From assembly GCF_025685575.1 (NCBI RefSeq), contig NZ_JAGSYD010000002.1, positions 124,001 to 188,000 of the forward strand: a stretch of DNA of 64,000 nt, written 5' to 3'. Numbering within the stretch: position 1 is the first letter of the stretch; each line of letters starts with the position of its first letter. Below, one piece after another: positions 7,867-16,745 of this stretch. The notes under the pieces were generated by a model. That model saw only the letters and a program-made list of their open reading frames with translations, was not told where the DNA came from and made no database searches. The position numbers were made by a program, and so were the translations under genes. This DNA is from Granulicella cerasi. Lineage in GTDB: Bacteria > Acidobacteriota > Terriglobia > Terriglobales > Acidobacteriaceae.

Positions 7867-9828
7867 GTGACCCAACGCCCTTACCCAATCCGCAAGCGCT
7901 CTCTCGCGCTCATTACGCTCTTCTGGCTCGTGCTGCAACTCGGCGGCATGTTCTCGCCCGGCCTGCTCGACGATGTCGACTCCGTCTACATTCGTATCGC
8001 GCGCGAAATGCTTTCGCGCCACGATTTCGTCACGCCCACCATCGACGGCATCCGCTTCTTCGACAAGCCGCCGCTGATGTACTGGCTTGCCGCCGGCTCC
8101 ATGCGCCTCTTCGGTATCCACGACTGGGCCGCTCGCCTGCCGCTCACCCTCGGTGTCCTGGCGCTCTTCTTCGCAGCCTACGCACTCGGCAACCGCTTCT
8201 TCCGTGCTCTCTCGCCCGTCGAAGCCCCCGACCGCGCCGGACTCTACGCCGCGCTCGCACTCGCGACCTCCATCGGGCCGTATCTCTACACGCGTTTCTT
8301 CATCCCCGACATCCTCGTCATGCTCTTCATGGTGCTGTCGGTGCACCTTTTTCTCTTCGCCGTCGAGCGCGCTCGCGAACTTCGCCGCGCCCCCTCAGCG
8401 CTTCTGCCGATGGTCGGCTTCGGCGTCGTGCTGGCGCTTTCGCTGCTCACCAAGGGCCTCATCGGCATCGTCTTCCCCGTGGGCTTTGCGCTGCTCTACC
8501 TCGTCTTCACGCGTGAGCTGCGCCTGCTCGCCCGCCTCAAGCTGCTGCCTTCGCTGCTCGCGTTCATCGTCGTTGCGCTGCCGTGGCATGTGCTCGCGGC
8601 GCTGCGTAACCCGGCGATCGCCATGCCCGCCGGCACAGGCCTGCCGCCACGCGCAGGCTGGGCGTGGTTCTACCTCTACAACGAACACATCGCGCGCTTC
8701 CTCTCCAAGCGCATTCCGCACGACTACGGCAATGTCCCGGTGCCGCTCTTCTGGCTGCTGCTTTTCATCTGGCTCGTGCCGTGGGCGGCGTTTCTGCCGT
8801 CGGCAATCATCGATGCCGTGCGCACCCTGCGCCGCGATGACGCCGCGAACCTGCGCCTTGATTCCGATCCGCACCTGAACCCGCTCGCGATCAACGCGGC
8901 GCCCGACCGCACCCGCGAAGCCATGCTCGCGCTGCTGCTATGGGCCGGTATTGTGCTCGGCTTCTTCAGCATCTCCGCGCGCCAGGAGTATTACCACCTG
9001 CCCGCGCTGCCCGCGCTCGCCATCCTCGTCGGCGGCCTGCTCGCCGTCGCCGATCGACGCGTCACCAGCCACGAAGAAGCTCCGCTCCTCGGCTTCGACA
9101 ACCCCGCTCGCGCCCGCCTGCAGGCCCTGCGCGGCGCGCGCTGGTTCCTGCTTCCGCTTGGCACGCTGATCGCCGTCCTCTGCGGCTACTTCGCGATCAC
9201 CGCGCCCACGCCGAGGCCTGGCGTCACGCTCAGCGATGCACTCTCGCAAAACCCGGACATGTACACGCTTTCGCTGGGCCACATCTTCGACCTCACCGGC
9301 ACAGCGATGGGCTTCTTCCGCGGCCCGTTAGTGCTCGTCGTGCTCGGCATGTTGGTGCTCGGCCCCGTCGCTTACTTCGTGCGGAAACGCGGCGCTACGT
9401 TCGCGGCGAACCTCACCGTCGCTGGCGGCATGACGCTCGTGCTGCTCGCTGCACACGGCGGCCTCGTGCGCTTCAACCCGATCCTCGGCTCCAAGGGACT
9501 CGCCGACGCCATCAACACCGCCAAGCAGCCCGGCGACCAGATCGTGCTCGACGGCGAACTCACCTCGGGCTCTACGCTGCTCTTCTACTGCGACCAACCC
9601 GTGCTGCTCGTCAACGGCCACGTGAACGGCCCCTGGTTCGGCAGCTTCTGGCCCGACGCCCCTCACGTCTTCCTCGACGACGATGCCCTGCGCGCCCACT
9701 GGGCAAGCTCCGGTCGCCTTTTCCTGATGACCTATCACCCGAAGGAGCGCATCGCCGACCTCTCCCACTTCGGCCCTGTCAAAGTCATCGCCGAGGCGGG
9801 TGGAAAGACCGTGCTGAGCAATCGCTGA
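7867..9828 (+). CDS. PMT/ArnT-like membrane glycosyltransferase, tandem paralogue
   Basis: 653 residues from a GTG start. Order and motifs mirror the upstream gene: LLDDVDSVYIRIAR in the first periplasmic loop, GIRFFDKPPLMYWL, a hydrophobic core, YNEHIARFLSKRIPHDYG and a soluble C-terminus. Both copies share FDLTGTAMGFF/FDLTGPSFAAL, confirming duplication. The longer middle loop (about residues 315-350) is absent from the first copy. Predicted to transfer a sugar from a polyprenyl-phosphate carrier; substrate unknown. Confidence 0.82.
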   Translation: MTQRPYPIRKRSLALITLFWLVLQLGGMFSPGLLDDVDSVYIRIAREMLSRHDFVTPTIDGIRFFDKPPLMYWLAAGSMRLFGIHDWAARLPLTLGVLALFFAAYALGNRFFRALSPVEAPDRAGLYAALALATSIGPYLYTRFFIPDILVMLFMVLSVHLFLFAVERARELRRAPSALLPMVGFGVVLALSLLTKGLIGIVFPVGFALLYLVFTRELRLLARLKLLPSLLAFIVVALPWHVLAALRNPAIAMPAGTGLPPRAGWAWFYLYNEHIARFLSKRIPHDYGNVPVPLFWLLLFIWLVPWAAFLPSAIIDAVRTLRRDDAANLRLDSDPHLNPLAINAAPDRTREAMLALLLWAGIVLGFFSISARQEYYHLPALPALAILVGGLLAVADRRVTSHEEAPLLGFDNPARARLQALRGARWFLLPLGTLIAVLCGYFAITAPTPRPGVTLSDALSQNPDMYTLSLGHIFDLTGTAMGFFRGPLVLVVLGMLVLGPVAYFVRKRGATFAANLTVAGGMTLVLLAAHGGLVRFNPILGSKGLADAINTAKQPGDQIVLDGELTSGSTLLFYCDQPVLLVNGHVNGPWFGSFWPDAPHVFLDDDALRAHWASSGRLFLMTYHPKERIADLSHFGPVKVIAEAGGKTVLSNR

Positions 9829-9840
9829 TGGAGGCCGTTA

Positions 9841-10022
9841 TAAGTTGTACGTTCTAGGTTGTAAGTAGTACGTGGTGAGTGCATTTTGATTGGTCGTTCC
9901 CGAAGGGACTCTGCGTTCCCTCATGCAGCCAACACAACCAGGGACGCCAGAACCACATCCCGTCGAAACAAAGGCCGCGCACCCGCGCGGCCTTTCCCTT
10001 ACAACGAAGAACGTACAACTTA
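9841..10022. repeat. 182-bp segment bounded by 15-bp perfect inverted repeats
   Basis: TAAGTTGTACGTTCT at 9841-9855 is the exact reverse complement of 10008-10022, and further GTTGTA/TACAAC words lie just inside each end. The right end overlaps the stop codon of hpnI. No coding capacity is apparent inside; a terminator occupies 9970-9995. It could be a small non-autonomous element or an extended hairpin between convergent genes. Confidence 0.5.
9970..9995. terminator. Bidirectional terminator between convergent genes
   Basis: An 11-bp perfect stem AAAGGCCGCGC / GCGCGGCCTTT encloses a 4-nt loop. It lies between the stops of the second PMT-like gene and hpnI, with A-rich sequence before it and a pyrimidine run after it. 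Confidence 0.7.
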
Positions 10023-11219
10023 CAACGACCCTTCGTCCTCCGGCGCTTCCACCTTGCCACCATCCTTGAGCTTGTAGATCTTCCCGCGATAGTAGAAATT
10101 CTCTCCACCATAGCTGCCCAGCCAAAGAATGCTGCCCAGCAAATCTCGCAGCGGATACATCAGCGTGTTCGGTAGCCAATCCTCATCGCCCATCACACCG
10201 AGCACCATTCCCGCCTGTAGCCAGCGATTCAACACCATGCCCAGCAGCCACAGCAGGCCGACCGCAGCATGTCCGCTGCAAAGGCCCCACAGCAGCCCGA
10301 GCACGCCGAACGGCATCGCAAACGTGAGCCCCGTGCCAAGATGTCCCCACGGACGCGAGCGGCGCGTGCTCTGCATCCAACGCAGCTGGTTGCGGAAGCT
10401 CAACCAGAACGGCGAGTCCTGCACCATCAGCCGGATCACGTGTGTGGCCATCTTCACGCCCTTGCCCTGCTCCGCCAGACGGTTGCCGATCACGAAGTCA
10501 TCCGCGTAGAACTGCCCCAGCTCATCGAAGCCGCCCACGTCCTGAAAGCTCTGCCGACGCGTCACCATCGTCGCGCCCAGCGCAAACTTCGTGCCCTCGA
10601 GCATGATCGCGACCATGACGCCGCTCGTCATCTCTACGCTCTTGCCCACCGCATCCAGCCGCGACGAGAGCCCGGCATCCTCATGCGGTGTGCCGAGGTA
10701 CACGCAGCTTGCCAGCGCCAGCTTCGGGTCCTTCAGGTTCTGCACGAGACGCAGCAGGTAGTCCTTCTTCACGCGCACATCGGCGTCGGCCGTGATGTAG
10801 TTGTCGTACCGCGCCACCGAGTCCAGCTTCGCCAGCGAGTACACCTTCGCGTTGTGAAACTTCGGCTGCGGCTCACCGCACGTAACGAAGCGCGCATTTA
10901 CCTGCGGGTAGCGCTTGCCGACCTCGCGCGCCAGCATCAGGCCTTCGTCCGTCTCCTGCCGCGCGCAGAACAAAAGCTCCCACTCTCCGGGATACTCCTG
11001 CTCGAAGAACGTCTCGAGGTTCCGCTCCATGCCCTCTTCGGTGCCATGTAGCGGCTTCAGCACGCTCACCGGCGGCGTGAACGTCGGCGGCTCTGCGGAG
11101 TCCTTGCGGCGACGCGCGCCAAACAACCCCGCAGCGATGAGGACCATCACGCAATAGATGGACGAGGTGACCGTGCCCAGCATCGCCACCCAAAACAGAA
11201 TTCGCAGAAGAATGTGCAT
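10020..11219 (-). CDS. hpnI: HpnI-type (ceramide-glucosyltransferase-like) glycosyltransferase
   Basis: 399 residues. An N-terminal transmembrane helix is followed by a GT2/GT21 fold: PPVSVLKPLHG, LLFCARQETDEG, ITADADVRVKKDYL (the DxD metal site), DDFVIGNRL and QLRWMQSTRRSRPWG (the Q/RxxRW-type motif), then C-terminal membrane helices. This layout matches HpnI, which adds N-acetylglucosamine to bacteriohopanetetrol; HpnK deacetylates that product, and an HpnK-family gene lies at 59618. Ceramide glucosyltransferase homologues share the fold, so HpnI is a family-level call. The neighbours are not hopanoid genes. Confidence 0.75.
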   Translation of the reverse strand: MHILLRILFWVAMLGTVTSSIYCVMVLIAAGLFGARRRKDSAEPPTFTPPVSVLKPLHGTEEGMERNLETFFEQEYPGEWELLFCARQETDEGLMLAREVGKRYPQVNARFVTCGEPQPKFHNAKVYSLAKLDSVARYDNYITADADVRVKKDYLLRLVQNLKDPKLALASCVYLGTPHEDAGLSSRLDAVGKSVEMTSGVMVAIMLEGTKFALGATMVTRRQSFQDVGGFDELGQFYADDFVIGNRLAEQGKGVKMATHVIRLMVQDSPFWLSFRNQLRWMQSTRRSRPWGHLGTGLTFAMPFGVLGLLWGLCSGHAAVGLLWLLGMVLNRWLQAGMVLGVMGDEDWLPNTLMYPLRDLLGSILWLGSYGGENFYYRGKIYKLKDGGKVEAPEDEGSL

Positions 11220-11310
11220 GTAAATAAAGGTCGCAGCTCACAACAAATCCGTTGCAACAGCGTCTCTCCAGTGTAATCTCTGGATCGACTTCAGTCGGGG
11301 TCCAAACACC

Positions 11311-12369
11311 ATGCGTTCGCCGCTCCTCGCCCTCAGCCTCGCCGCCCTCACACTTCCAGCCTTCGCCGCCAGCTTCGACTGCAAGCTCGCCAAAACGCCC
11401 CGCGAGAAGACCATCTGCGCTTCTTCCGAGCTTTCGAAAGCCGACTCCGACCTCGCAGCCAAGTACAAAGCGCTGCGAGCCGAGCTCAGCCCGGCCGCCG
11501 CCATGGGGGTGCAGTCCGACCAGCGCGCATGGCTCGCCTACCTCGACAAAGCCTGCTCCCCCACGCTGCGCGCCGAGCGCAGGAACACCACCGACTGTCT
11601 CGTCGGCGAGTACAACACCCGCAACGACGACCTCGGCGCTATAAAACTCTCGAGTGGCCAATTGATCTACACGCGCGCCACCAATCTCGCACTGCCCAGC
11701 AAGGACGCCGACGATCCCTTCCATGTCGACCCCGGAGTGGGCATCGGCAACTATGCGTGGCCACAGATCGATAAACCCGACACCTCGCAAGCAGCCTTCA
11801 ACAGTGCTGCCACCACCTACGTCATCGCGGGCAACGACACCAGCGATCATCCTCATCCGAAGACGCTCCGCGAAGGCACCGACCTACACGTGTCGCAGCA
11901 AGTGACCTGGGCGCTTGGCCCCACGAACGATCACTGGACGACCATTTACTTCGAACGTTTCTTCATGGCTTACGGCGGCGCACACCCCGAGACCTTCGAC
12001 ACCAGTTTCATCTGGAACAACGAAGCAGGACGCCAGTTGCAATCGAGCGATGTCTTCGACGACGCCAAAGGCTGGAAGACGAAACTCCCCGCAGCGATCA
12101 ACGCGAAGCTCCACGCCGACTCCGACCGCGGTCCCTACCTCTCCGATAAAGAGTGGCTCGCCAAGGGCATCGTCTCCGGCCTCGCGAATACGCACGAGTG
12201 GACGCTCGACTCGCACGGCTTGACGATCACCTTTGGTCAGTATGAAGTCGCCGCTTACGCCGCGGGAATGCCCGAAGTGCACTTCACCTGGCAGGAACTC
12301 AAACCCTACCTCAGCGCTAACTTCGACCGGACCAAGCTTCCCGCTCCATACCCACGCGCGAACGACTAG
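11311..12369 (+). CDS. Secreted protein with LprI-like (DUF1311) and DUF3298 domains
   Basis: 352 residues. The signal peptide MRSPLLALSLAALTLPAFAAS is followed by a lysozyme-inhibitor LprI-like domain (CKLAKTPREKTICASSELSKA... DKACS), whose paired cysteines probably form disulfides. From about residue 110 a DUF3298/RsiV-type domain follows, with YGGAHPETFDTSFIWN as its signature. Such proteins are exported to the periplasm; binding of lysozyme-like enzymes or sensing is known for some relatives, but here the function is inferred only from domains. Monocistronic by context. Confidence 0.75.
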   Translation: MRSPLLALSLAALTLPAFAASFDCKLAKTPREKTICASSELSKADSDLAAKYKALRAELSPAAAMGVQSDQRAWLAYLDKACSPTLRAERRNTTDCLVGEYNTRNDDLGAIKLSSGQLIYTRATNLALPSKDADDPFHVDPGVGIGNYAWPQIDKPDTSQAAFNSAATTYVIAGNDTSDHPHPKTLREGTDLHVSQQVTWALGPTNDHWTTIYFERFFMAYGGAHPETFDTSFIWNNEAGRQLQSSDVFDDAKGWKTKLPAAINAKLHADSDRGPYLSDKEWLAKGIVSGLANTHEWTLDSHGLTITFGQYEVAAYAAGMPEVHFTWQELKPYLSANFDRTKLPAPYPRAND

Positions 12370-12376
12370 CGTCCAC

Positions 12377-12412
12377 CCAGCGGGTGCCCCATGTCTCGCT
12401 GAGACGTGGGGC
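12377..12412. repeat. Dispersed palindrome copy 1
   Basis: GCCCCATGTCTC (12386-12397) pairs with GAGACGTGGGGC (12401-12412) around a 3-nt loop, with one G-T pair. The flank CGGGTGCCCC is the reverse complement of the GGGGCACCCG flank of the copies at 37.6-37.8 and 41.4 kb, so this copy is in the opposite orientation. It lies between two convergent genes. Confidence 0.7.
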
Positions 12413-12489
12413 AGCAGGTGCTCAACGGGAAGTATCGGGATCTCAGAAACTCCATCTTGCGCCTTAGCGGACGGATGGGAAGCGACGCT

Positions 12490-12915
12490 CTAAACGGACT
12501 TCTTCTTCGCCGACTTCACAGCCACCACCTTCGGCGGCTGCGGCACCGCCACCACACGACGCACCGGCACCAACCCCGCCTGTGCATTCGCGCTCTGCTG
12601 CATGCGAGTCATCATTTCCGTGCGCACAAAGCCGACGAACTCCTGCATCTGCCGGTTCATTTCTTCCATGCGCTCGCGCATCTGCAACACCACGCCGATA
12701 CCCGCGATGTTCACGCCTAAATCGCGCGCCAGGTTCAGGATGAACTCCAGCCGCACAAGATCTTCGTCGGTGTAGAGGCGCGTGTTACCGTCCGAACGCG
12801 AAGGCCGCAACAGCCCCTCGCGCTCATACAGGCGCAGGGTCTGCGGGTGAATGTCGTACATCTCGCTAACCGCCGAGATCATATACGCGCCTTTGGCTTT
12901 GCGACGTGTTGCCAT
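12490..12915 (-). CDS. hspR: HspR-like MerR-family heat-shock repressor
   Basis: 141 residues from the ATG of MATRRKAKG; an upstream extension exists but is not conserved-looking. The winged-helix MerR domain reads YMISAVSEMYDIHPQTLRLYEREGLLRPSRSDGNTRLYTDEDL, matching HspR, which lacks the metal-binding cysteines of other MerR proteins. A coiled-coil (about residues 75-105) and a basic tail KSAKKKS follow. HspR proteins repress dnaK-type operons at HAIR inverted repeats, with DnaK as co-repressor. Here dnaJ lies 1.6 kb and dnaK 5.5 kb away rather than in one operon. It is divergent from the next gene with 47 bases between starts. Confidence 0.85.
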   Translation of the reverse strand: MATRRKAKGAYMISAVSEMYDIHPQTLRLYEREGLLRPSRSDGNTRLYTDEDLVRLEFILNLARDLGVNIAGIGVVLQMRERMEEMNRQMQEFVGFVRTEMMTRMQQSANAQAGLVPVRRVVAVPQPPKVVAVKSAKKKSV

Positions 12916-12962
12916 CGACGCAAGGATACCGCGTCCCGCGCCAAACGTGCATCCAAAGGAAC

Positions 12963-13937
12963 ATGTCCGGATTCCCGAAGAACGCCTGCAGCAGTCTTTG
13001 CCAGACCACCGGCTTCGTCGTCGGAGCCGCAGCCGCACTCGCAGCCACGTGCTTTGCCGTCGGCAAACTCACCGAAGAGCCCGTGCCAGACAACGCCGTA
13101 GTCGTCGTCACCGGAGGCTCACGCGGCCTGGGCTACGCCATCGCTTCGCGCTTCGCACAGAAGCCCGTCCGGCTCGTGCTGGCTTCGCGCAAACGTGATG
13201 AGCTTGAAGAGGCGCAGAACAAACTGCTCGCCGCGCACCCTCACCTGCAACCCGCAGACTTCTACCTGGTCGACGTCGATCTGTCTGAGCGCGCGGGATG
13301 CGAGCGGCTAGTCGACGAAACCATTGCTCGCTTTGGGCGTATCGACGTGCTCGTGAACAACGCCGGCATCATCGAGGTCGGTCCCGTCGAGGCGCTCACG
13401 CTCGAGAGCTTCGAGCAAGCCATGAGCGTCAACTTTTTCGCCGCGCTTTACACCACCTGGGCGGCGCTTCCACACATGATGCGCCAGCAGCCCATTTCCG
13501 GCAAACGCCGCGCCGCGATCGTGAACATTGCCTCGATCGGCGGCAAATTCGCTGTGCCGCACATGCTGCCTTACTCGGCGGCGAAGTTTGCGCTCGTCGG
13601 TTTCTCAGAGGGTCTGCACGCAGAGCTCCGCGCGAAAGGCGTCCGCGTCACCACCGTCTGCCCCGGCCTCATGCGCACGGGCGGCGAAGCTCATGCCAAG
13701 TTCGTTGGCAATGTGGACGCAGAGAAGAAGTGGTTTGACTTTGCCGCGAAAACACCCGGCGTCGCTACCACCGCAGAGCACGCCGCACGCAGGATCTACT
13801 CGGCCGTAGTCAGCGGACGCGCTGAGATCACCATCACTCCGCAAGCCTGGCTTGGGGCCCGCTTCGCCGGCGTCTTCCCCGAGACCCTGCAATGGATGAA
13901 CGCGCTTGCGAATGAGTACGCTCTACCGCAGTATTAG
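12963..13937 (+). CDS. Short-chain dehydrogenase/reductase, membrane-anchored N-terminus
   Basis: 324 residues; ATG chosen because AAAGGA precedes it closely. Residues about 15-35 (FVVGAAAALAATCFAVGKL) form a hydrophobic segment, probably a membrane anchor. The Rossmann domain has TGGSRGLG (cofactor binding), NNAG, and the catalytic YSAAK. It is a classical SDR oxidoreductase using NAD(P)(H); the substrate is not evident. The shared short divergent region with hspR may mean heat-shock-linked expression, but no operator was recognised there. Confidence 0.85.
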   Translation: MSGFPKNACSSLCQTTGFVVGAAAALAATCFAVGKLTEEPVPDNAVVVVTGGSRGLGYAIASRFAQKPVRLVLASRKRDELEEAQNKLLAAHPHLQPADFYLVDVDLSERAGCERLVDETIARFGRIDVLVNNAGIIEVGPVEALTLESFEQAMSVNFFAALYTTWAALPHMMRQQPISGKRRAAIVNIASIGGKFAVPHMLPYSAAKFALVGFSEGLHAELRAKGVRVTTVCPGLMRTGGEAHAKFVGNVDAEKKWFDFAAKTPGVATTAEHAARRIYSAVVSGRAEITITPQAWLGARFAGVFPETLQWMNALANEYALPQY

Positions 13938-13947
13938 TGGACGGCGA

Positions 13948-13982
13948 CAAAGAGGGGAGGCCACGGTGGCCGCCCCTCTTTG
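13948..13982. terminator. Terminator between the SDR and the antitoxin genes
   Basis: 16-nt arms (CAAAGAGGGGAGGCCA and TGGCCGCCCCTCTTTG) with one mismatch and a 3-nt loop lie between convergent stops. The T-run is short, so a bidirectional hairpin role is likely. Confidence 0.75.
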
Positions 13983-13994
13983 TTTGCAGTACTT

Positions 13995-14213
13995 TTAACT
14001 CGCTTTCGGAAGATCGACCTTTTTCTCTGCGATGATCTTCCGCAGCGCATCGTTGACCGCCTTCGAGTCCGAGAAAACCTTCTTCACGTCGTCATCTAGC
14101 GATACAAGGTTCATCTCGGAGAACTCCTGCACGAAAGGGTTCTTGACCCACTTCCGTTCCGAAAGATCGATATGATCTGGAACTTCATAATCATCTTCCC
14201 AACTGCCGTTCAT
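13995..14213 (-). CDS. BrnA-like antitoxin, ribbon-helix-helix type (putative)
   Basis: 72 residues from an ATG preceded by GGAGA at ideal spacing; that ribosome site lies inside the upstream toxin gene. The C-terminal half, LVSLDDDVKKVFSDSKAVNDALRKII, fits the strand-helix-helix DNA-binding pattern of BrnA (VSLRLDxDV...INAxLR) although identity is low. The N-terminal part (DDYEVPDHIDLSERKW) would bind the toxin. It overlaps the toxin 3' end by 23 bases, giving the toxin-first order usual for brnTA. Antitoxin identity rests mainly on position. Confidence 0.65.
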   Translation of the reverse strand: MNGSWEDDYEVPDHIDLSERKWVKNPFVQEFSEMNLVSLDDDVKKVFSDSKAVNDALRKIIAEKKVDLPKAS

Positions 14214-14505
14214 AGGCTCTCCTTTCGTCCGGTTCCGCGCGACGCGCACTCACGATCCGAATTTTATCGCCGCGGACAACATGGACGACGAACAGCGTCC
14301 GCTGCTGCAGCGAATAACCAACGACAGTGTACCGCTCCTCGTCGATGGAGTGGTCTCCATCCGCAGAGAACAGAGCCTCATGATCGAAGAAGACCGTCGC
14401 AGCTTCCGTAAAGCGCACGCCGTGTTTGATCGCGTTCCGTAAAGCTTTCAGCCGGTCCCATTCGAACGTCTGCCCTAGCCACTCGTAGAGTTCATCATCC
14501 CTCAT
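14191..14505 (-). CDS. brnT: BrnT-family ribonuclease toxin
   Basis: 104 residues. The family pattern is clear: FEWDRLKALRNAIKHGVRFTEAATVFFD, DEERYTVVGYS, VVHVVRGDKIRIVSARRAEPDERRAYE. BrnT is a small RelE-fold RNase that inhibits translation and is neutralised by BrnA. Its ATG overlaps the dnaJ stop codon (ATGA), so its translation is likely coupled to dnaJ, an unusual arrangement. The antitoxin gene overlaps its 3' end. It could be a domesticated module; activity is untested. Confidence 0.85.
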   Translation of the reverse strand: MRDDELYEWLGQTFEWDRLKALRNAIKHGVRFTEAATVFFDHEALFSADGDHSIDEERYTVVGYSLQQRTLFVVHVVRGDKIRIVSARRAEPDERRAYERQLGR

Positions 14506-15737
14506 GCTCCCGCGAAGATCTCCTCGCGCGGGTCCTGCGGGTTCAGCTTCTCCAGCTCCCGCAGAATCTCCTTCGAGCGCTCGTCCTGCACCTTCGGCAC
14601 GACGACCTTGATCTCCACGATCTGGTCTCCGCGTTGACCTTCGCGCGTGGCGCTCGGCACACCTTTTTCGCGCATCCGGAGCTTCTGTCCGGTCTGCGTT
14701 CCCTGTGGAATCTTCAGCGTCGACCGTCCCGGCTGATGGCCTTCGCCATCAATCGTCGGCACATCAATCTTCGCGCCAAGAGCCGCTTCCGTCACCGTCA
14801 CCGGAACCACAATGTGCAGGTCATCGCCTGCGCGCTGGAACAGCTTGTGCGCGCCTACGCGGATGATCAGATACAGATCGCCCGCTGGCGCTCCCTCCGT
14901 GCCTGCGTTGCCCTTGCCTGCCAGACGAATGCGCTGACCATCGCGCGTGCCCGCCTTGATGCGGAACTCCAGCGGCTGCTTGCGCGTCACCACCCCCGCG
15001 CCCGAGCACGTCGAGCACTGGTGCTGCACCTTGCCCGATCCGCCGCAACGCGGGCACTGGATGTTGAACTTCATCCGTCCGCCCATCTGCGTCACCTGAC
15101 CGGAGCCGTGGCACTCACCGCACTCACGCGCACCGCCTGTCACGGCGCGACCCTTGCACGTCGGGCACTGCTCCTGTCGCTGAATCTCCAGCTTCGTCAC
15201 GCCGCCGCGAATCGCCGTCCAAAAGTCGACCTCGACCTGATACTCGAGGTCCGTTCCGGGCTGCGGGCCACGCGGAGAACGTCCGCCGCCACCGCCGTTG
15301 AACATGCCGCTGAAGATATCGCGGAAGCTCCCGCCGAACCCCTCACCACCGCGCTGCTGCTGCGCTCCGCCGCCGCCAAAGCCCGAGAAATCAAAGCCGC
15401 CGAAATCAAACGGCACGCCCTGCCCCTGCGCTCCGCCACCAAAACCGCTCGCGCCCGGAGCACCGCCACCGCGCGCATACGCTTCCGCAGCAGCCGGGTC
15501 GATGTTGTCCGAGTAAAAGCCAAGCTGATCGTAGATCTTGCGCTTCTTGTCATCGCTCAGAACGTCGTTCGCCTCAGCGATCTCCTTGAACTTCTCCTCG
15601 GAGACCTTGTCGCCAGGATTCACGTCCGGGTGATATTTGCGCGCCAGCTTCTTGAACGCTTTGCGAATCTCATCCGCGCTTGCCGTCTTCTTTACGCCCA
15701 GCGCGCCGTAATAGTCCTTCTGTTGTGTCGTTGCCAT
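14502..15737 (-). CDS. dnaJ: Chaperone DnaJ (Hsp40), type I
   Basis: 411 residues. J domain with HPD at 36-38, a long Gly/Phe-rich linker (about 85-165), then four zinc-binding repeats CPTCKGRA, CGECHGSG, CPRCGGSG and CSTCSGAG, and the C-terminal substrate-binding domain. It delivers unfolded clients to DnaK and stimulates its ATPase in the cytoplasm. The gene is separated from dnaK (18397) by four genes. Its stop overlaps the start of brnT. Only 40 bases separate it from the nei stop upstream, so read-through from nei is possible. Confidence 0.95.
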   Translation of the reverse strand: MATTQQKDYYGALGVKKTASADEIRKAFKKLARKYHPDVNPGDKVSEEKFKEIAEANDVLSDDKKRKIYDQLGFYSDNIDPAAAEAYARGGGAPGASGFGGGAQGQGVPFDFGGFDFSGFGGGGAQQQRGGEGFGGSFRDIFSGMFNGGGGGRSPRGPQPGTDLEYQVEVDFWTAIRGGVTKLEIQRQEQCPTCKGRAVTGGARECGECHGSGQVTQMGGRMKFNIQCPRCGGSGKVQHQCSTCSGAGVVTRKQPLEFRIKAGTRDGQRIRLAGKGNAGTEGAPAGDLYLIIRVGAHKLFQRAGDDLHIVVPVTVTEAALGAKIDVPTIDGEGHQPGRSTLKIPQGTQTGQKLRMREKGVPSATREGQRGDQIVEIKVVVPKVQDERSKEILRELEKLNPQDPREEIFAGA

Positions 15738-15777
15738 GGTCTCTGTCCAACTTACTCTACAAATCTATCGGCTTGCG

Positions 15778-16680
15778 CTACGCTTTGTTCTCTTCCGCCT
15801 GACATACAGGACACCAGAAGAGATTTCGCCCCGCAAAGCCCTCCATCTTCATGACCTTCGTGCCACAGATCCGGCACGGCAGCCCGTTGCGCCGATACAC
15901 ATAGTGCGCGTCCTCGGCGGCGATCACGCCACCTCCGCGCCTCGGCCTGTCCTTCGCCAGCGTCGTCACGATGCGGCGATCCACCATGCCCGCCTGCATC
16001 AGCGGACCGGCGTCCTTCCACATCTTCCTCAGCACCGCGTCGGAAACATCCTTGCCCGCAGTGAAAGGACTCTGCCGCGCGCGAAACAGCAACTCCGCGC
16101 GATAGATGTTGCCGATGCCCGCAAACACGTCCTGCTCCATCAGCAACTGCCCGATCGCCTTCTTGCTCTTCCTCACCTTCGCAAAGCCGCGCTCGGGATC
16201 ATCCTGGTTCAACGGATCCGGCCCCAGCCGCTCGGTCAACTGCTGCCACTTCTCGTTCGTGTAGACCGAGCAATCCGTAGGCCCACGCAGCTCCACCCAC
16301 GCCACCTGCTCCGGATCGAGATGCCCGGTCCCATCATCGGACGAATACCAACCATGCCGCTTGCTCGCGCCCGGCACGGCAGGCTGCTTCACCTTCGCCG
16401 CACTCCACATCCTCATGCGCAACGCGCCGCGCACCGCCGGCAATGGCCCCGAGCCTTCGGTGAAGTCTCCCTGCAACCCAAGATGCACATGCAGAATGCG
16501 GTCCTTGCCGAAGTCATAGCCGAGGTGCTTGCCTACCGCGAGCACTCGCTCCAGCTTGCGTCCATCAAAGACGTCCGAGTCTGTGAACCGACCCTGCGGG
16601 CCGTCCATCCGTACAGGCTTACCCGCAAACGCCGCCTCGTGCCTTGCGGCCCAGCGGTGTATTCCATTTCCTTCAGGCAT
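15778..16680 (-). CDS. Fpg/Nei-family DNA glycosylase (endonuclease VIII-like)
   Basis: 300 residues. The mature N-terminus would be PEGN, with Pro2 as nucleophile and Glu3 as acid, as in actinobacterial-type Nei. The H2TH helix region reads LLMEQDVFAGIGNIYRAELLF, and a zinc finger CRIC...CPVC closes the protein. It excises oxidised bases and nicks abasic sites in base excision repair. The upstream gene is divergent; dnaJ follows 40 bases downstream on the same strand. Confidence 0.9.
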   Translation of the reverse strand: MPEGNGIHRWAARHEAAFAGKPVRMDGPQGRFTDSDVFDGRKLERVLAVGKHLGYDFGKDRILHVHLGLQGDFTEGSGPLPAVRGALRMRMWSAAKVKQPAVPGASKRHGWYSSDDGTGHLDPEQVAWVELRGPTDCSVYTNEKWQQLTERLGPDPLNQDDPERGFAKVRKSKKAIGQLLMEQDVFAGIGNIYRAELLFRARQSPFTAGKDVSDAVLRKMWKDAGPLMQAGMVDRRIVTTLAKDRPRRGGGVIAAEDAHYVYRRNGLPCRICGTKVMKMEGFAGRNLFWCPVCQAEENKA

Positions 16681-16745
16681 CGTGATCCTTCACTTGTCTT
16701 CTGAAACACTGCGCGTTGGACATCATGCTAGTCTGGTTTCTCATT

